Source: Coriolopsis trogii
Taxonomy: Eukaryota; Basidiomycota; Agaricomycetes; Polyporales; Polyporaceae
Reading direction: 5' to 3'
Assembly (NCBI GenBank): GCA_020543525.1
Contig: JAHYIO010000008.1
Span: 806,001 to 870,000, forward strand
DNA: 64,000 nt
Shown here piece by piece: positions 22,910 to 34,126 of this stretch. The position numbers and the translations under genes are program-made. The notes under the pieces are model-generated. The model was not told the origin of the DNA. It saw nothing but the letters and a program-made list of their open reading frames with translations, and did not search any database. How positions within the stretch are numbered: position 1 is the stretch's first letter; the number at the start of each line of letters is the position of its first letter.

Positions 22910-24217
22910 TTACTCGTCTTCTTCTTCATCGTTCTCGTAGACGATCTCCACGACGAACTTCGCGTTCGGCACCGCGCCCGCCTCCGCCATGGTCTCGTGT
23001 CTGTCGCAGACGTACCGGCCTTGGTGCACAATCTCGCCGTTCTCAGTTTCCTCCTCCTCAAGGAGTACGAGTCGCGCACTAGTTTCCCATGAGAGTCGGA
23101 ACGGTACAAGACTGAGCGGACGAAACGACTCACCTGCGATAGTACTCGTCCAAGCCGAAGGTTCGGCAAGCTTGCATGAGAACCTTGGACACCGTGTGCC
23201 TTCCGCGCGTCTTGAAGAGTGAACGGCTGTCGGGATCGTCGCTGTACTCGATCATGATGAGGAAGCTTTCGTCTGTCTTGGGCTGTGCTTGGGCAGGTTG
23301 GGATGGTTGAGGGGTAGCCTTGTTCTCGGGCTTCTCGGTTTTGACCTTGATTTGTTCGGCAGGAGGCGCTACGACCCCACTTCCATCAGCGCCTGTGGCC
23401 GCACCACACAGAGATGAGACATACCATCCAGTTGCCTCACAGAGGACGCTCGCTCAGCCTTGGGTACTCGAGATCCCGACGAGGAGTTGCCATCGAGATC
23501 GACGAGCGAGCCGCTGCCACTGCGTGACAGGGTCGCCGACTTGGACGTGCTACGGACCAGCGACTTGGATGGACCTGCACTCGGAGGGCGCTCTGAGTCG
23601 TCCAGCTGGTCGAACTCCTCGTCGCTGTGCGTAGTCCTCTGACTCTCGTTGGCTTGAGGTTCTTCCTCCGCGTCTAGTCCATAATCGGACATGATCCGAG
23701 GGCGCGCACTGCGCTTCTTGGTCGGAGACTTGAAATGAAACTCTTCCTCGTCCTCCTCAACTTCTTCAATGCGAGACGGCTCGGGGAGAGGACTGACGGG
23801 TTTCGTCGAAGGCGTGCTGCTGCGGGTCACGATGGATGGTCCAGGCTCTTTGTACGAGTAGACTGACCTAGGGCGGGATGTACTGGAGCCAACTGGGGCC
23901 TTTCTCGCGCTGATGGATTGCCGTTCCACAGCCGGAACTGCAGAGATGGTAGTGCCGTTGGCTAGTCGAAGTGGTGTAGACCCTGCGACTGATATCCTCT
24001 TCTGGGATGACATGCGACGGGAGCTACTAGGAGCAGCGCTACTTGGAACCGAGGCTCGTGGTCGGAATGCAGACGCAGAGCCTTGCAAGTGCGCCGATTT
24101 CACCGTGACGGAGCTTAACACGGTACGAATGCCTCCCCAGGATGTCGGGTGGACACGAACGGCGGGGTCATCTGCGCCAAGAAGGTCTGTCGTCTCAAGG
24201 GAGATCTCTCCAGACAT
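22910..24217 (-). CDS. Uncharacterised Ser-rich protein with a conserved-looking C-terminal domain
   Basis: I do not recognise the family. The first exon starts at 24217 (MSGEISLETTDLLG). It encodes a long disordered region rich in Ser, Pro and Arg, an acidic run (RIEEVEEDEEEFHF) and a basic KSPTKKRSARPR that could be a nuclear signal. After an intron of about 56 bp, a compact C-terminal part follows. It contains KTDESFLIMIEYSDDPDSRS, LFKTRGRHTVSKVLMQACRT and FGLDEYYR, then (after the intron 23133-23079) ARLVLLEEEETENGEIVHQG and FVVEIVYENDEEEDE before the stop at 22910. Alternating hydrophobic strands and one helix suggest a ubiquitin-like fold, but this is only inference. A shorter 32-bp intron before APPAEQIKVK is also possible by sequence. 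Confidence 0.65.
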
Positions 24218-25289
24218 ATTGAACTCAGTTCTTGCAAGCTCTATAGCATCCTGGAGGAGTCATTCAGTACATCAAGCATGAGTATGTTGAAGACAGACTG
24301 GCCTCGTAGGTATCCGGGAGGGGCAGTAATATGCGCTCCTGCCCGTGGCAGAAAATGATGAGCTCCTGCACTGCTTTAGCGTCGGGATTATGTTGAGACC
24401 TAAACAGCATAGTAATGTATGGGATGGTAAGTATAATCGGGTGGTTACGATGTTTTGGAGAGTCAAGCTGAGCCTACTGAGTGCTGCAGGCCTCGTGTTA
24501 TACCTGGTGGTTCACAAACAAGAGCAAACAACGCGTCTGTGCTATCACGTGATCGAGTATCCCCGAGCGCTTCAGTACTACTTCAAGTTACCGTAACCCT
24601 TCATCATCATCTGCATCTTCATCGCGTGTTGATCCCCCCGCTCTCCTTGCGTTAGTCTGGGTCAGTCGAGCAGCGTACCACAGAAGTACAAGATGCTGGG
24701 TCGCTAATAGGCCTCCTGTATTATGTGACCCGCTCGCAATTACTTAGGCGGATGTTCCTGCCATCTTCGTCTCCCCAAGATTTCCGTAGCAAAGTGAGTG
24801 TGTGCACTGCGATGTGGAAGGCTCGTTGTTTACTGTAACGATTGTGCGTACTATCTTGACAGCGCCGTCCCTAGGAAGCAGGAGGCGTCTACGGTAGGTC
24901 CTGCCTTCGTTTCAATTTCCGGCTCTCCCAACCGTTTCCCACCTGTCGAGTGATGTGAGATGGTGCGCGGTGTTCTTGCCTCTTTCCGTCAAACTCTCGC
25001 GGATTCTTCAATGATGGCGTGACATATCTGAGAGCGTAACTTATACTTACCGAGAATACGCGCGCCTTGACCCTTATAGCAGTCGCCACGCTGTCAAGAT
25101 TCCTAGTCAATTGTAGCTGCAAGTATTCGCCAAAGTTTTAGCACTGCACATCTGCAAGAGATAGCTGTATGTGGCGGACGATGGGGAAGGAAACCGACAG
25201 GAGCTTCTCTTGACATTTATTTGAGAGGTCTAGTAGGTGCTGCTAGTCGAAGGAGCCTGGAGTAGCCATGTATGACTGGCACCGGTTGG
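24218..25289. other. Intergenic
   Basis: I see no gene, repeat or structured element in this stretch. Confidence 0.45.
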
Positions 25290-25297
25290 ACCACATT
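25290..25297. repeat. 8-bp target-site duplication, left copy
   Basis: ACCACATT directly precedes the left inverted repeat of the MITE. It recurs exactly after the right inverted repeat at 25962-25969. Confidence 0.85.
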
Positions 25298-25961
25298 AGG
25301 ACCCCCGAATATCCCTACAAATGCCTGGGCAATGTGCGGACCAAAATGGGTGGTCGCCAGGCCCGAGGGGTGAACCGAAATCGGACCAAAAGTGGCGGTC
25401 TGGCGACGGAATGGGTGTCTCAGGATGCGGACCAATGTACGCGGGGGTGCGGAAAGTCTGATCCTGTGCGGACCAGCGCCCGAGGGTTGATAGAGATTTC
25501 AAACAAATTTCAAACTCCGTTAGTGCAACCCATAGATTGGACTTCAATAGCTATTAGCCGGCTTTATCCGCCGTTCTTACTCTTCAATAAAAGACAGGAA
25601 GGAATCCGCAAGGCTATATCAGAGCTGGAAAAGCGCCAGAAGGCTGTCCACAAAGGTGACGGTGATGAGCGGTGATGACAACGACGAGACTGACAACTGA
25701 ATATGCCTGTAGTACATATGTGGATACAAGGAAGGTCGTATAGATGCTGCCCGAGTGATTCAGCGGTCCAGAAAGCGGAAAATGAGCACTGACAGCAGCA
25801 ATGAAGCCTGACCCGTGGTGCGGACCAAAATGGGCGGTCGCTGAGGGCTGAGGCGCTATGCGGACCAAAACGGCCCAAAACGACAAAAAACGTTGCGGAC
25901 CAAACTGGTCAATAACGGCCATTTTCAGGATCAGGCATCTGTAGGGATATTCGGGGGTCCT
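25298..25961. mobile_element. hAT-like non-autonomous DNA transposon (MITE), 664 bp
   Basis: The ends are perfect 22-bp terminal inverted repeats (25298-25319 and 25940-25961) beginning AGGACCCCCGAATATCC. They extend to 30 bp with one mismatch. The element is bounded by an identical 8-bp duplication, ACCACATT. Eight-base duplications are typical of the hAT superfamily. Inside, the word GCGGACCAA recurs near both ends (about 25337, 25428, 25472, 25819, 25859 and 25896), like the subterminal transposase-binding repeats of hAT elements. No transposase frame is present, so it must move in trans. The perfect duplication and TIRs suggest fairly recent insertion. Confidence 0.85.
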
Positions 25962-25969
25962 ACCACATT
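25962..25969. repeat. 8-bp target-site duplication, right copy
   Basis: ACCACATT is identical to 25290-25297 and directly follows the right inverted repeat. Confidence 0.85.
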
Positions 25970-26374
25970 ACGTGAGTAATTGCCTGTTCGTTTCTGTCCC
26001 CTTGTTTCTGGTATGTTTCGATAGCTTTTTCCATGCATGCGCTGGTTGACATTGCCCCTGTGACCAGGACAGAATTCCGTCTAGAGGTTGCATGTACTGC
26101 ATACGTACACTTCGGCGTCCGGTATTGGATACGGAGCCGAAGTTGCTCGCCGAGCCTTTGTCCTCTTCTATTCTCGCCGCCCATATCCGCAGCGCAAGCT
26201 TCGAACTTCCTTTCCACCACATTGGCGTCTGTGGTCGGCTTCTACTGTGGGTGGCATCCATCGTGGCCCACACAGCACCCGCCGCCATTCTGCATGCCCT
26301 ATCTAAGGGTGCATCATACGTATCATACCTTGTTGTCGATTTCTGCTGATCCCACGTCGTCTCTCCCCCCCTCC

Positions 26375-28089
26375 ATGTCAGACCCAAGGTGACGTCCCTG
26401 TCGTGTTCGTGCGCCGCACAGTGGCTGACTACAGACTCCTCCAGATTCGTTGAGAACTGTTGTCTCGTGGCCTCGGCTGGTATGTCTTCGCACTCATCTT
26501 AGCGAGCGTCATTAATTGAGAATTTGCGATAGCGTTGATGTGGTTCGACTACTTCTTGACCCTTCCCTCTGAGGTCCGGGGAATATGGCAGCGTAGACTA
26601 TCCGGAGTCACCTTGACGTACCTCGGAATCCGTTACACACTCCTCATCGACCGCATCGTGATACTGCTGGAAGTGTTGTGGGCTGCGGACGATAAGGTGA
26701 ATGTGACGTTCGTGTGGCCCGTGCGCGCGGAACCGCTCATTTGTCTCTTCCTAGACGTGCGGGGTGCTTCTGCATTTTGACGACAGCCTTTACATCGTCA
26801 ACTACTTTGCTGTCGCGGCGTTGACGACTCTCCGGGCATACGCTGTCACTGCATTGGACTGGAGAGCGCTAGCCGTAGTCCTTCCCCTCTCCCTTGTCAA
26901 TCCGATTGTACTTCTGGTGAGTTTTTTCCCTGCCCTCTCAAGATGTGGACGGGCCTGATGGAGCACTAGAGCGAGTCCGTGTCGTATGATGCTGTTCAAG
27001 GACCGGCGCCAGTAGGGTGTACCTATCAGTACACTATCTCTGTTCGGTGTTGGTGACGTGAGCAACATCTCCCAGAATGTTCGTTGCGAATGATTAATTC
27101 GAGCCCACGTCCATTTATCACAATGGATAGACGTGAGTGATGTTCGACATGAATGGTTATACCTGTATAGTCACTGACGGCGTGCCCACCCAGTCACAAA
27201 CGCCTCGATGGCTTCATCAATGGCTGCAAATGCCATCCTTATTCTCCTGACGTGGTGGAAGACTCGGCATTCCATTAAGCTGGCACTACAACATAATATA
27301 AACATACCAGTCGTGATTATATTGGTCCGCAACGGTACGCGCTTGTCTAGATAAGTCATGGAGTGCTCTCACTGATGCACGATCTCCATATCCAGGTACA
27401 CTATACTTTTTGTACGTGCCGAACAGGATCTTACAAGAGAATCGTTTCTGACCTTTGTTTGCAGAATCATGCTGCTCAATCTCGTTCTGCAAATCTGCTC
27501 TCTACATGTATGCCCTCACGATCTCTCGTACTACACTCGTGTCTCGTCCTGACCCTAGTCATAGTATACAGTGCGTTCCCTTGAATCTGAGCATCTTGGT
27601 GATTACCACCGCTAACGACAGCTGCTGCTCTCGCAGAGCACCATATTCGTCGTCTGGCCATACTTTTGCTCTCCAGCGCTTCCTCGCTCCCGACAGCTAA
27701 TCTGCGCCCACGCACACAGCATTACCGCAATCACCCTCTCGCATTTCATCCTCGACCTCCGAGCGCTCCTCTTTTCCCGTGCCGATGCCGGGGAGACGGA
27801 GCACGCCACGTCCACGCTTGCCTTCTCAGGCTCGCCCAAGAGACAGAAAGTTCAACCCACCTCTGTGGCCGTTGTGGGCAACTTCGGCGCGACACTCGTC
27901 GACCATCTGTACTACAAGCTAGAGAAGGAGGACTGGGACGAAGAGGAGGAGGAGAGACCAGAGTTCTCGGGCGACCCGTTCAAAGCCGGGCTGGAGGCGT
28001 CCTTACGCCCTGCCCGTGCGTTCGCGGTGGGCGACCTGGAGCTGCGGTCGCAGTGTGGGCCTGCATTGGCCCTTCAGTCGAAGTTGTGA
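26375..28089 (+). CDS. DUF6533-type seven-helix membrane protein 2
   Basis: A short first exon (MSDP plus a split codon) joins to FVENCCLVASA and then to ALMWFDYFLTLPSEVRGIWQ, the DUF6533 signature. GIRYTLLIDRIVILLEVLWA follows. Later exons give YIVNYFAVAALTTLRAYAVT with VVLPLSLVNPIVLL, then ANAILILLTWWKTRHSIKLA, MLLNLVLQICSL and STIFVVWPYF. The C-terminal exon carries ITLSHFILDLRAL, the VVGNFGATL motif and an acidic cytosolic tail ending at 28089. This matches the layout of the genes at 28935 and 37267. No intron was found between the last two helices, so that exon may be mis-joined. The function of the family is unknown. Confidence 0.75.
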
Positions 28090-28934
28090 GGGTTTGGACA
28101 CCATGATCCGAGCGATAAGGTCACGAGGCTTCCTGCCTTGTCTGTCTGTCTCATGGCGTCGAGTGGGCGTAGTCTGTCGTATCCATTGTTGATGATTGGT
28201 CTGCAGTGCACTAGCGTTCGTCGCTGGTCAATCTTGTTGACTTCGTGCCTATGCCGAAGTGTCGAGATTGCGGAGACCTGTGCATCGCCCTCGATCCGGT
28301 CTAAGTCCTTCAGCGCGACGTGAGGCATTGTACCAGGTATGTTCTATTTGCATTCAGTCATCCCCGTGACTGATTATCGGTACATCATCACACTGCGTCT
28401 CTTCATTCCCATCTGTACTCCCGTGGAGCTCTGGGATCTATCTCCTTGTGTCCTACGCGCGGTTGGTGGGAGCTGTGCCAGCGAATACCAGTCCGATGCG
28501 GCTCTCTTTCGGCGTTCACGCCGGGATCGAACACTGTCCAGTGGTGCCATCTTACAGTCACTTAGCACTTCGGTCGGACAGGCACAGACTGACACTCCCG
28601 CCGGATAGTTTGAGTTCTGACATACCACCTACCAGTATCATGCGTCTCCGATCCTGCTGTCGAGACTCAAGCGTGATTGACTGAGTTCGGTCAACGTACA
28701 TCCGTCCGTACCCTCCCTGCCTCTTCTGGCTTGCATCTGCAGGACCAGGGCTGGGCTGGCACAACCCGAGATCTGCTTCGTGCATCGTGCTCACGCACGG
28801 AGACCCCATAAGAGGGACATGGTTTGCTCAGCCATTCGCTCCCACCTTGCCACCTTTGGCGTCCGAAATTCACGCCCTTCTCCTTGCCTCCTGCCTCACA
28901 TCCTGCCTTGTCTGGATGTCAGACTCGTATCAGC

Positions 28935-30501
28935 ATGAGTTCGTATACGACCCATCCCGCATGTGAGTAGTATGGCTTTCTCTATCTGAACATCTTTGAT
29001 TTATCGCCCATGTTCTGCAGCCTTGCCGAGAACTACTGCATCATGGCTTCATCAGGTGAGTTCCCATGCCCTATCCCGCATACTTGCCCGGTCCTCACAC
29101 TCGCATATGCTACAGCACTAATCTGGTTCGACTCCGCACTCACATTCACAACCGAGGTCGACCTTATATGGCGAAGGAAACGCAATCTCGCGACGATATC
29201 CTACGTCTTGATGCGCTACAGCTCCGTCGTTGCGCGGATGGTGTTCACCTTCGAGATCCTGCTGTGGGACGTAAACAGAGAGGTATCGCAACTTCCCCTG
29301 TGCGCGTGAATGCATGCAGAGTCTGATCGAGTCCTGAAGACATGCGGTCTCATCTCCCATCTGAATGACGCTCTTTACATCCTCAATTTGCTTGCGACTG
29401 CAGCTGTCCTGATCGTTCGCATCTACGGCATCACAGCGAAGAAATGGAAGTACCTGCTCGTCGTCCTGCCTCTGTGCCTCGTTAGACCGGTTTTGTATGT
29501 GGTACGTTCTGTGTTGAATTTATCGCTTAGCTCGTTCGGCTTACCTTCGACTGCAGATAGAGACTGCAAAATACATCCCGGTCCAAGCCGGGAAGCCGCT
29601 CGGATGCTCATACGTCTACGCCCTCTCCCAAAAAACTCTTGAACAGTGAGTACCCGCGTTCTTGCTCACGATCTATGTTAACCCAATCGTCTTGTAGATG
29701 TGAGAAACGTCCATGTGCATGCATAGGACCGCAATGTTGAGGATGATCAAGTCTCATATATAGCGTCCTCAACCACGATTGCTTCGCATTGCATCCTTTT
29801 AGTATTCACGGCAATCAAGACATTTTCCATCAAGAGACACACTTGGAGGACCCGCATGCGCACCCCGATGGCGACGTTGCTAGTCCGAGATGGTATGTGT
29901 ACGCTGTCCTCACGTCTGCATCAGACTTACCATCAGTTACACATCACAGCCATTGTATTTCTGATGTAGGATGCAATGCACGTACTTGGGGGTATAATGC
30001 GTCGCTAATGTCGCCGTATGACAGAGTTGTGGTCTTCAACGCATTCGCAAAGTTCTATGCTTCCCCGGTACGTACTACGCGACTCCGTGTGTTGACACTA
30101 GCTCACGTATGACCATACAGAGAGACGTGCGTATACGCTGCCTCGGATTGCTGCAGCGGCACTAACAAGCCCGAATGCGCTCAGAGCACATCCATCTTCC
30201 TCGTGTGGCCTTACTTCTACGAAGTGTGAGTTCTGCGCTCATTTCGGAGGCAGACTGCGACCTTCCTTACTGACTTACTCGACTGGCTAGACTGAACGTC
30301 ATCATTATCTCTCGCTTCATGCTCGACATTCGCGGACTTGGGATGAATGTAGACAAGCCGCACCACCCGTACTTGCCTTTAGAAGCTATGAAGGTCGACC
30401 ACTTGCCCATCAAGCCCCCTCTCGCATTATACTTGGGGCGGAGCACTCAAGGCTACATGTTCCGCGCTGACGTACGACAGAACAAGGTTTTGCTCCTGTA
30501 G
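28935..30501 (+). CDS. DUF6533-type seven-helix membrane protein 3
   Basis: The start MSSYTTHPA joins after introns to LAENYCIMAS and ALIWFDSALTFTTEVDLIWR, the DUF6533 signature. LMRYSSVVARMVFTFEILLW comes next. The following exons encode ALYILNLLATAAVLIVRIYG, KKWKYLLVVLPLCLVRPVLY and a loop around KYIPVQAGKPLGCSY. Then come TFSIKRHTW, MRTPMATLLVRDG, FLVWPYFYE and VIIISRFMLDIRGLGMNV. The protein ends at 30501, and its tail is shorter than in its neighbours and lacks the NFGATL motif. It lies in tandem with the gene at 26375, about 850 bp downstream. The exon borders in the middle third are the least certain. Confidence 0.75.
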
Positions 30502-30977
30502 TCTTGCTGTATCTCTGTGGTCGTGGAGTGGAACAAGTCTCGACGGATTAACCTACTTTAATATTCTCCTAATGCCTGCAATCTGTTCTCAAGGGTGATG
30601 CGCTCCTGTATCCTTCCCCTTTGTAACATAGTAATGTTAGTGCACGCCGACTGGCTATATTTGTGACAATAGTGTTGAGGAGGAGTTGGAGGGATGGCGT
30701 GCGTGTCGGAGTAGCGGGCCGGATGCCGACGATGACATCGTTGATCTCTCGATTGAGCTGTGCAGGCGGTGGCACAGGCATCAGCTTGGCCTGTATAGCT
30801 CCTGTCTCTTTCTTGTCTTGTGCTCACTGCTTTCATACACATACATCCAAATAACATCGCGTCTACGGCCACCAACAGGTACGGTATATATAACCTGCTG
30901 TTCCCTAGCAGACACAGTCTCAACCAGCACACTTTTCCAGGACTTAGAACTCGACCGCAACTTTCAGGAAACCAACT
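30502..30977. promoter_or_regulatory. 5' region of the penta-EF-hand gene
   Basis: The stretch separates the DUF6533-type gene from the PEF gene. It holds TATATA-like sequence near 30889 (GTATATATAA), about 85 bp upstream of the ATG. No coding region is recognised. Confidence 0.4.
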
Positions 30978-32211
30978 ATGTCGTACGGTGTAAGTCTCAA
31001 CGCGTCTCGATTGCGTAGTCCAGAGCTTCTGGCGTCACACACGATTCTTATACTGATACACGCTATAGGGACAACAAGGATACGGTGGCGGATACGGTGG
31101 CGGTGGAGGCGAATATGGTGGTGGAGGCGGATATGGCGGTGCAAGCAGCTATGGCGGAGGAGGAGGCTATGGCGGTCCTCCCGGGTACGGTGGCGGGGGC
31201 CCTGGTCCGGGTGGATTTGCTCCTGCACCTCCTGGGCCACCTCCTGGCGCGGACCCTCAGTGAGTAGTCGTATCATAACTTACATTGCGCATACGGTTGA
31301 TCCAACATACCTCGCTCCCATGTCAGGCTCTGGAGTTGGTTCTCTGCCGTCGACACAGACAGATCCGGGCACATCACAGTCAATGAGCTTCGTGAGTTGT
31401 CTCCAATGAACTCTTTGGACAGCTCTGAACGTCTTGTGCCTCGTAGAGAAAGCTCTGATTAACGGTGACTGGAGCCGTGAGTCTACGATGCACCCTGCAC
31501 CTCTGTTCACCGCTCATTTTGGCCATAGCATTCGACCTTGACACCGTCAAGCTCCTCATGTCAATCTTTGTGCGTCCCTCCTCATACGCGTCTTGCTCTC
31601 CAGCCACCCTTGCACTGGCTCCTTCGCGCGACGCTGTGTTTGACTAACGCCGACTATCGCCTCACATCGCAGGACACCGACCGGAGCGGGACCATTGGGT
31701 TCAACGAATTCTCGGGACTGTGGAAGTACATCAAAGACTGGCAGAACGTCTATCGTCACTTTGACCGCGACCAGTCAGGGTCTATCGACTCGAATGAGCT
31801 GCAAAACGCACTTCGCCAGTTTGGCTATAACCTCTCGCCACAATTGATCAGGCTTGTCGAGGCTAAGTACGGTGAGTATCTATCACTCTACCCTTCCCTC
31901 TTTACTTCCACGGCATGCCATGCTCTATCAATCCCGTGGCCTTGTTCCCTTGATTACGCTTCCTACTGGAGATGTCAGTGTCTCATTGATCGGTCTCCCC
32001 GAATGGGGTAGACATCCACGTAGGATCCGGCCCAAAGGCAGCCCACGGTCCCGGAGCACCACAGGCCGGCATCACGTTCGACCGCTTCGTGCGGGCCTGC
32101 GTCGTCATCAAGCAAATCACGGAGACGTTCCAGAGGCTGGACACAGACCGCGATGGCTTTGTGCAGATCAACTACGAGCAGTTCATGCACACGGTCCTCA
32201 GCCTCCCGTGA
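30978..32211 (+). CDS. pef1: Penta-EF-hand calcium-binding protein (PEF1/ALG-2-like)
   Basis: Seven exons (30978-30989, 31069-31259, 31327-31391, 31447-31476, 31529-31569, 31673-31871, 32012-32211) encode 245 residues. The N-terminal third is Gly/Tyr/Pro-rich with repeated GGYGGG, as in PEF1 and sorcin, where it mediates membrane and partner binding. Five EF-hand units follow. Canonical calcium loops are visible in hand 1 (DTDRSGHITVNE), hand 2 (DTDRSGTIGFNE) and hand 3 (DRDQSGSIDSNE); hand 5 is DTDRDGFVQINY. Hand 4 (GPKAAHGPGAPQAGITFDRF) is degenerate with an insertion. Family members dimerise through hand 5 and act in calcium-dependent trafficking and cell-wall or polarity control. This is a clear family assignment; the exact cellular role here is inferred. 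Confidence 0.92.
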
Positions 32212-32493
32212 GGCGCCCTTGGAAGGCGATGCGGCAGAGGAGGTGGACGATGAAGGTCGAAGTCGCAGTCGGTCGTAAGAGATGTATCTCCTCATTGTAA
32301 AGCTACATGTTACCCCATGGTCGATTGTGGATGCGACCGTCAAAGTTGTATATCATGGTCTCTATATTCATTGAAGGTGCTCTCGCGACTGTCATTAAGT
32401 CATGACTGCACATTGTTTTCCAAGAGGTTTGTAGGATTCACCAATGGTTGACCTACCTTTCTGACATCGTGACCACCACCACCACTAGTACTA
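32212..32493. other. 3' flank of pef1
   Basis: No coding feature is seen. The left arm of the fold-back repeat begins at the end of this stretch. Confidence 0.4.
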
Positions 32494-33626
32494 TACAGCT
32501 GTTGCCGAAATTCGTGACCGCGCGACTCCGCACGACGCGCGCGCACTTTTGGCGCGCGAAAATCGAGAGAACAAGAAATATTGCTCATGGCTTCATGTTC
32601 GCTCGTAGCCTCAAACAAACATCACAAGATGTGTGCTGTATCTCTTTGCAACACGTACGAGCTTTCCGCGAGGCGATAGACCGCCTGGTTGTAGAGATAC
32701 GTATGCCAGGTCATGTGGATGGACAAACCTGTCTGCCTCATAGTTTGCGACGATGATTTAGCACCAAATGCCACGAAAGCTGTATGAACGTTTGTTGATA
32801 CACTTATATAGCTGGTCCAACTGTTTTCAGATTTTTGCTGGCCGTTCTCCATGAGATGAGAATGTATCTATGTCAGGTTGTGTCTGGAGTAGCGTAGGCG
32901 CCCAAGCAGTCACACTCAGGGGGCCCTTCCGACACGAACACTTGGTCGATTTGCTCTGATTCTGTGCTCATGAGTGCAGTAAAGTCAATACAAGGCGCAG
33001 CGAACAAATCATGAGGTCACAGGTGACATTCGCCTGCACTCAATCCTCTGAAGTTTCAGTGCACTAGGAGGAGGTAGGTAACAGTGTGCGGTCACAGATA
33101 TCTCCAATATTTCTATATATCTCAACTCGTAGAATCCATATGATGTGGTGTCTAGTCAATTTGGAGGAGTGTGTTGGGTTTGTTGACTAGGAAGGGCCAC
33201 CTGAGTGTGACTGCTTGGGCGCCTACGCTACTCCAGACACAACCTGACATAGATACATTCTCATCTCATGGAGAACGGCCAGCAAAAATCTGGAAACAGT
33301 TGGACCAGCTATATGAGCGTATCAACAAACGTTCATACAGCTTTTGTGGCATTTGGTGCTAAATCATCGTCGCAAACGATGAGGCAGACAGGTTTGTCCA
33401 TCCACATGACCTAGCATACGTATCTCTACAACCAGGCGGTCTATCGCCTCGCGGAAAGCTCGTACGTGTTGCGAAGAGATACAGCACACATCTTGTGACG
33501 TTTGTTTGAGGCTATGAGCGAACATGAAGCCATGGGCAATTTTTCTTGTTCTCTCGATTTTCGCGCACCAAAAGTGCGCGCGCGTCATGCGGAGTCGCGC
33601 GGTCACGAATTTCGGCAACAGCTGTA
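32494..33626. repeat. Fold-back element: two 437-bp inverted arms around a 259-bp spacer
   Basis: The left arm (32494-32930) starts TACAGCTGTTGCCGAAATTC. The right arm (33190-33626) is its reverse complement and ends GGCAACAGCTGTA. The arms have equal length and differ at scattered single bases; identity looks above 90 percent by eye. The same peptide frame, for example SLKQTSQDVCCIS and HVRAFREAIDRLVVEIR, reads outward-in from each arm. The spacer 32931-33189 shows no gene. No target-site duplication was found, so it may be a fold-back transposon or a locally inverted duplication. A transcript across it would fold into a long hairpin RNA. Confidence 0.85.
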
Positions 33627-34126
33627 GAGCGGTCCGCAGTCCCGTCATACCATGGGCGTCTGTGTGATTCTCCTGACACGCCGCTACTTTCATGTTGGAC
33701 GCTTTGTCTATTTTCCAACGAGTTCTAGCGTCTCGACTTGTATCCAGTATCACCTCGCCCAATCTACTCAGGCGTTCTTGCCAGGTCAAACAGCACTGAC
33801 ATGCTACGGATGAAACTGGGCACAAGCTCGAGTGGGTTTAGTTGTGGGCATGAGGACAGGAGGAAAATGAGGTATGTGTACTGCGTTCAATCATGCGAGC
33901 AATGAGTGCACCATATGCCGACCTTGTATGCTGTCTGTTTGAGGTATACAAGGGGCTATCTGCAACGTGAATTGTCAATTCAGCTGCGGACTGCCCACGG
34001 GTAAGCTTCTGAGTCGGTGCTGCAGTTACCGCAGTGCAGCCAGGTGCGTTGGTACACTATATCAACTCTCCTCTGTACCACGTCACACACCACACCCACA
34101 CGATAGCTACGCTGAACACTCGAAAC
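33627..34126. other. Intergenic
   Basis: This stretch lies between the fold-back repeat and the EH/SH3 gene. A minus-strand frame continues from the right arm up to 33825 (LSRLGEVILDTSRDARTRWK) and might be a fragment of the sequence from which the arms were copied. No gene is assigned. Confidence 0.35.

Noticed and set aside
32448..32756. Reading frame in the left fold-back arm as a real gene
   Set aside because: It is mirrored in the right arm, has no family signature and crosses the arm boundary into unrelated sequence; better explained by the inverted repeat.
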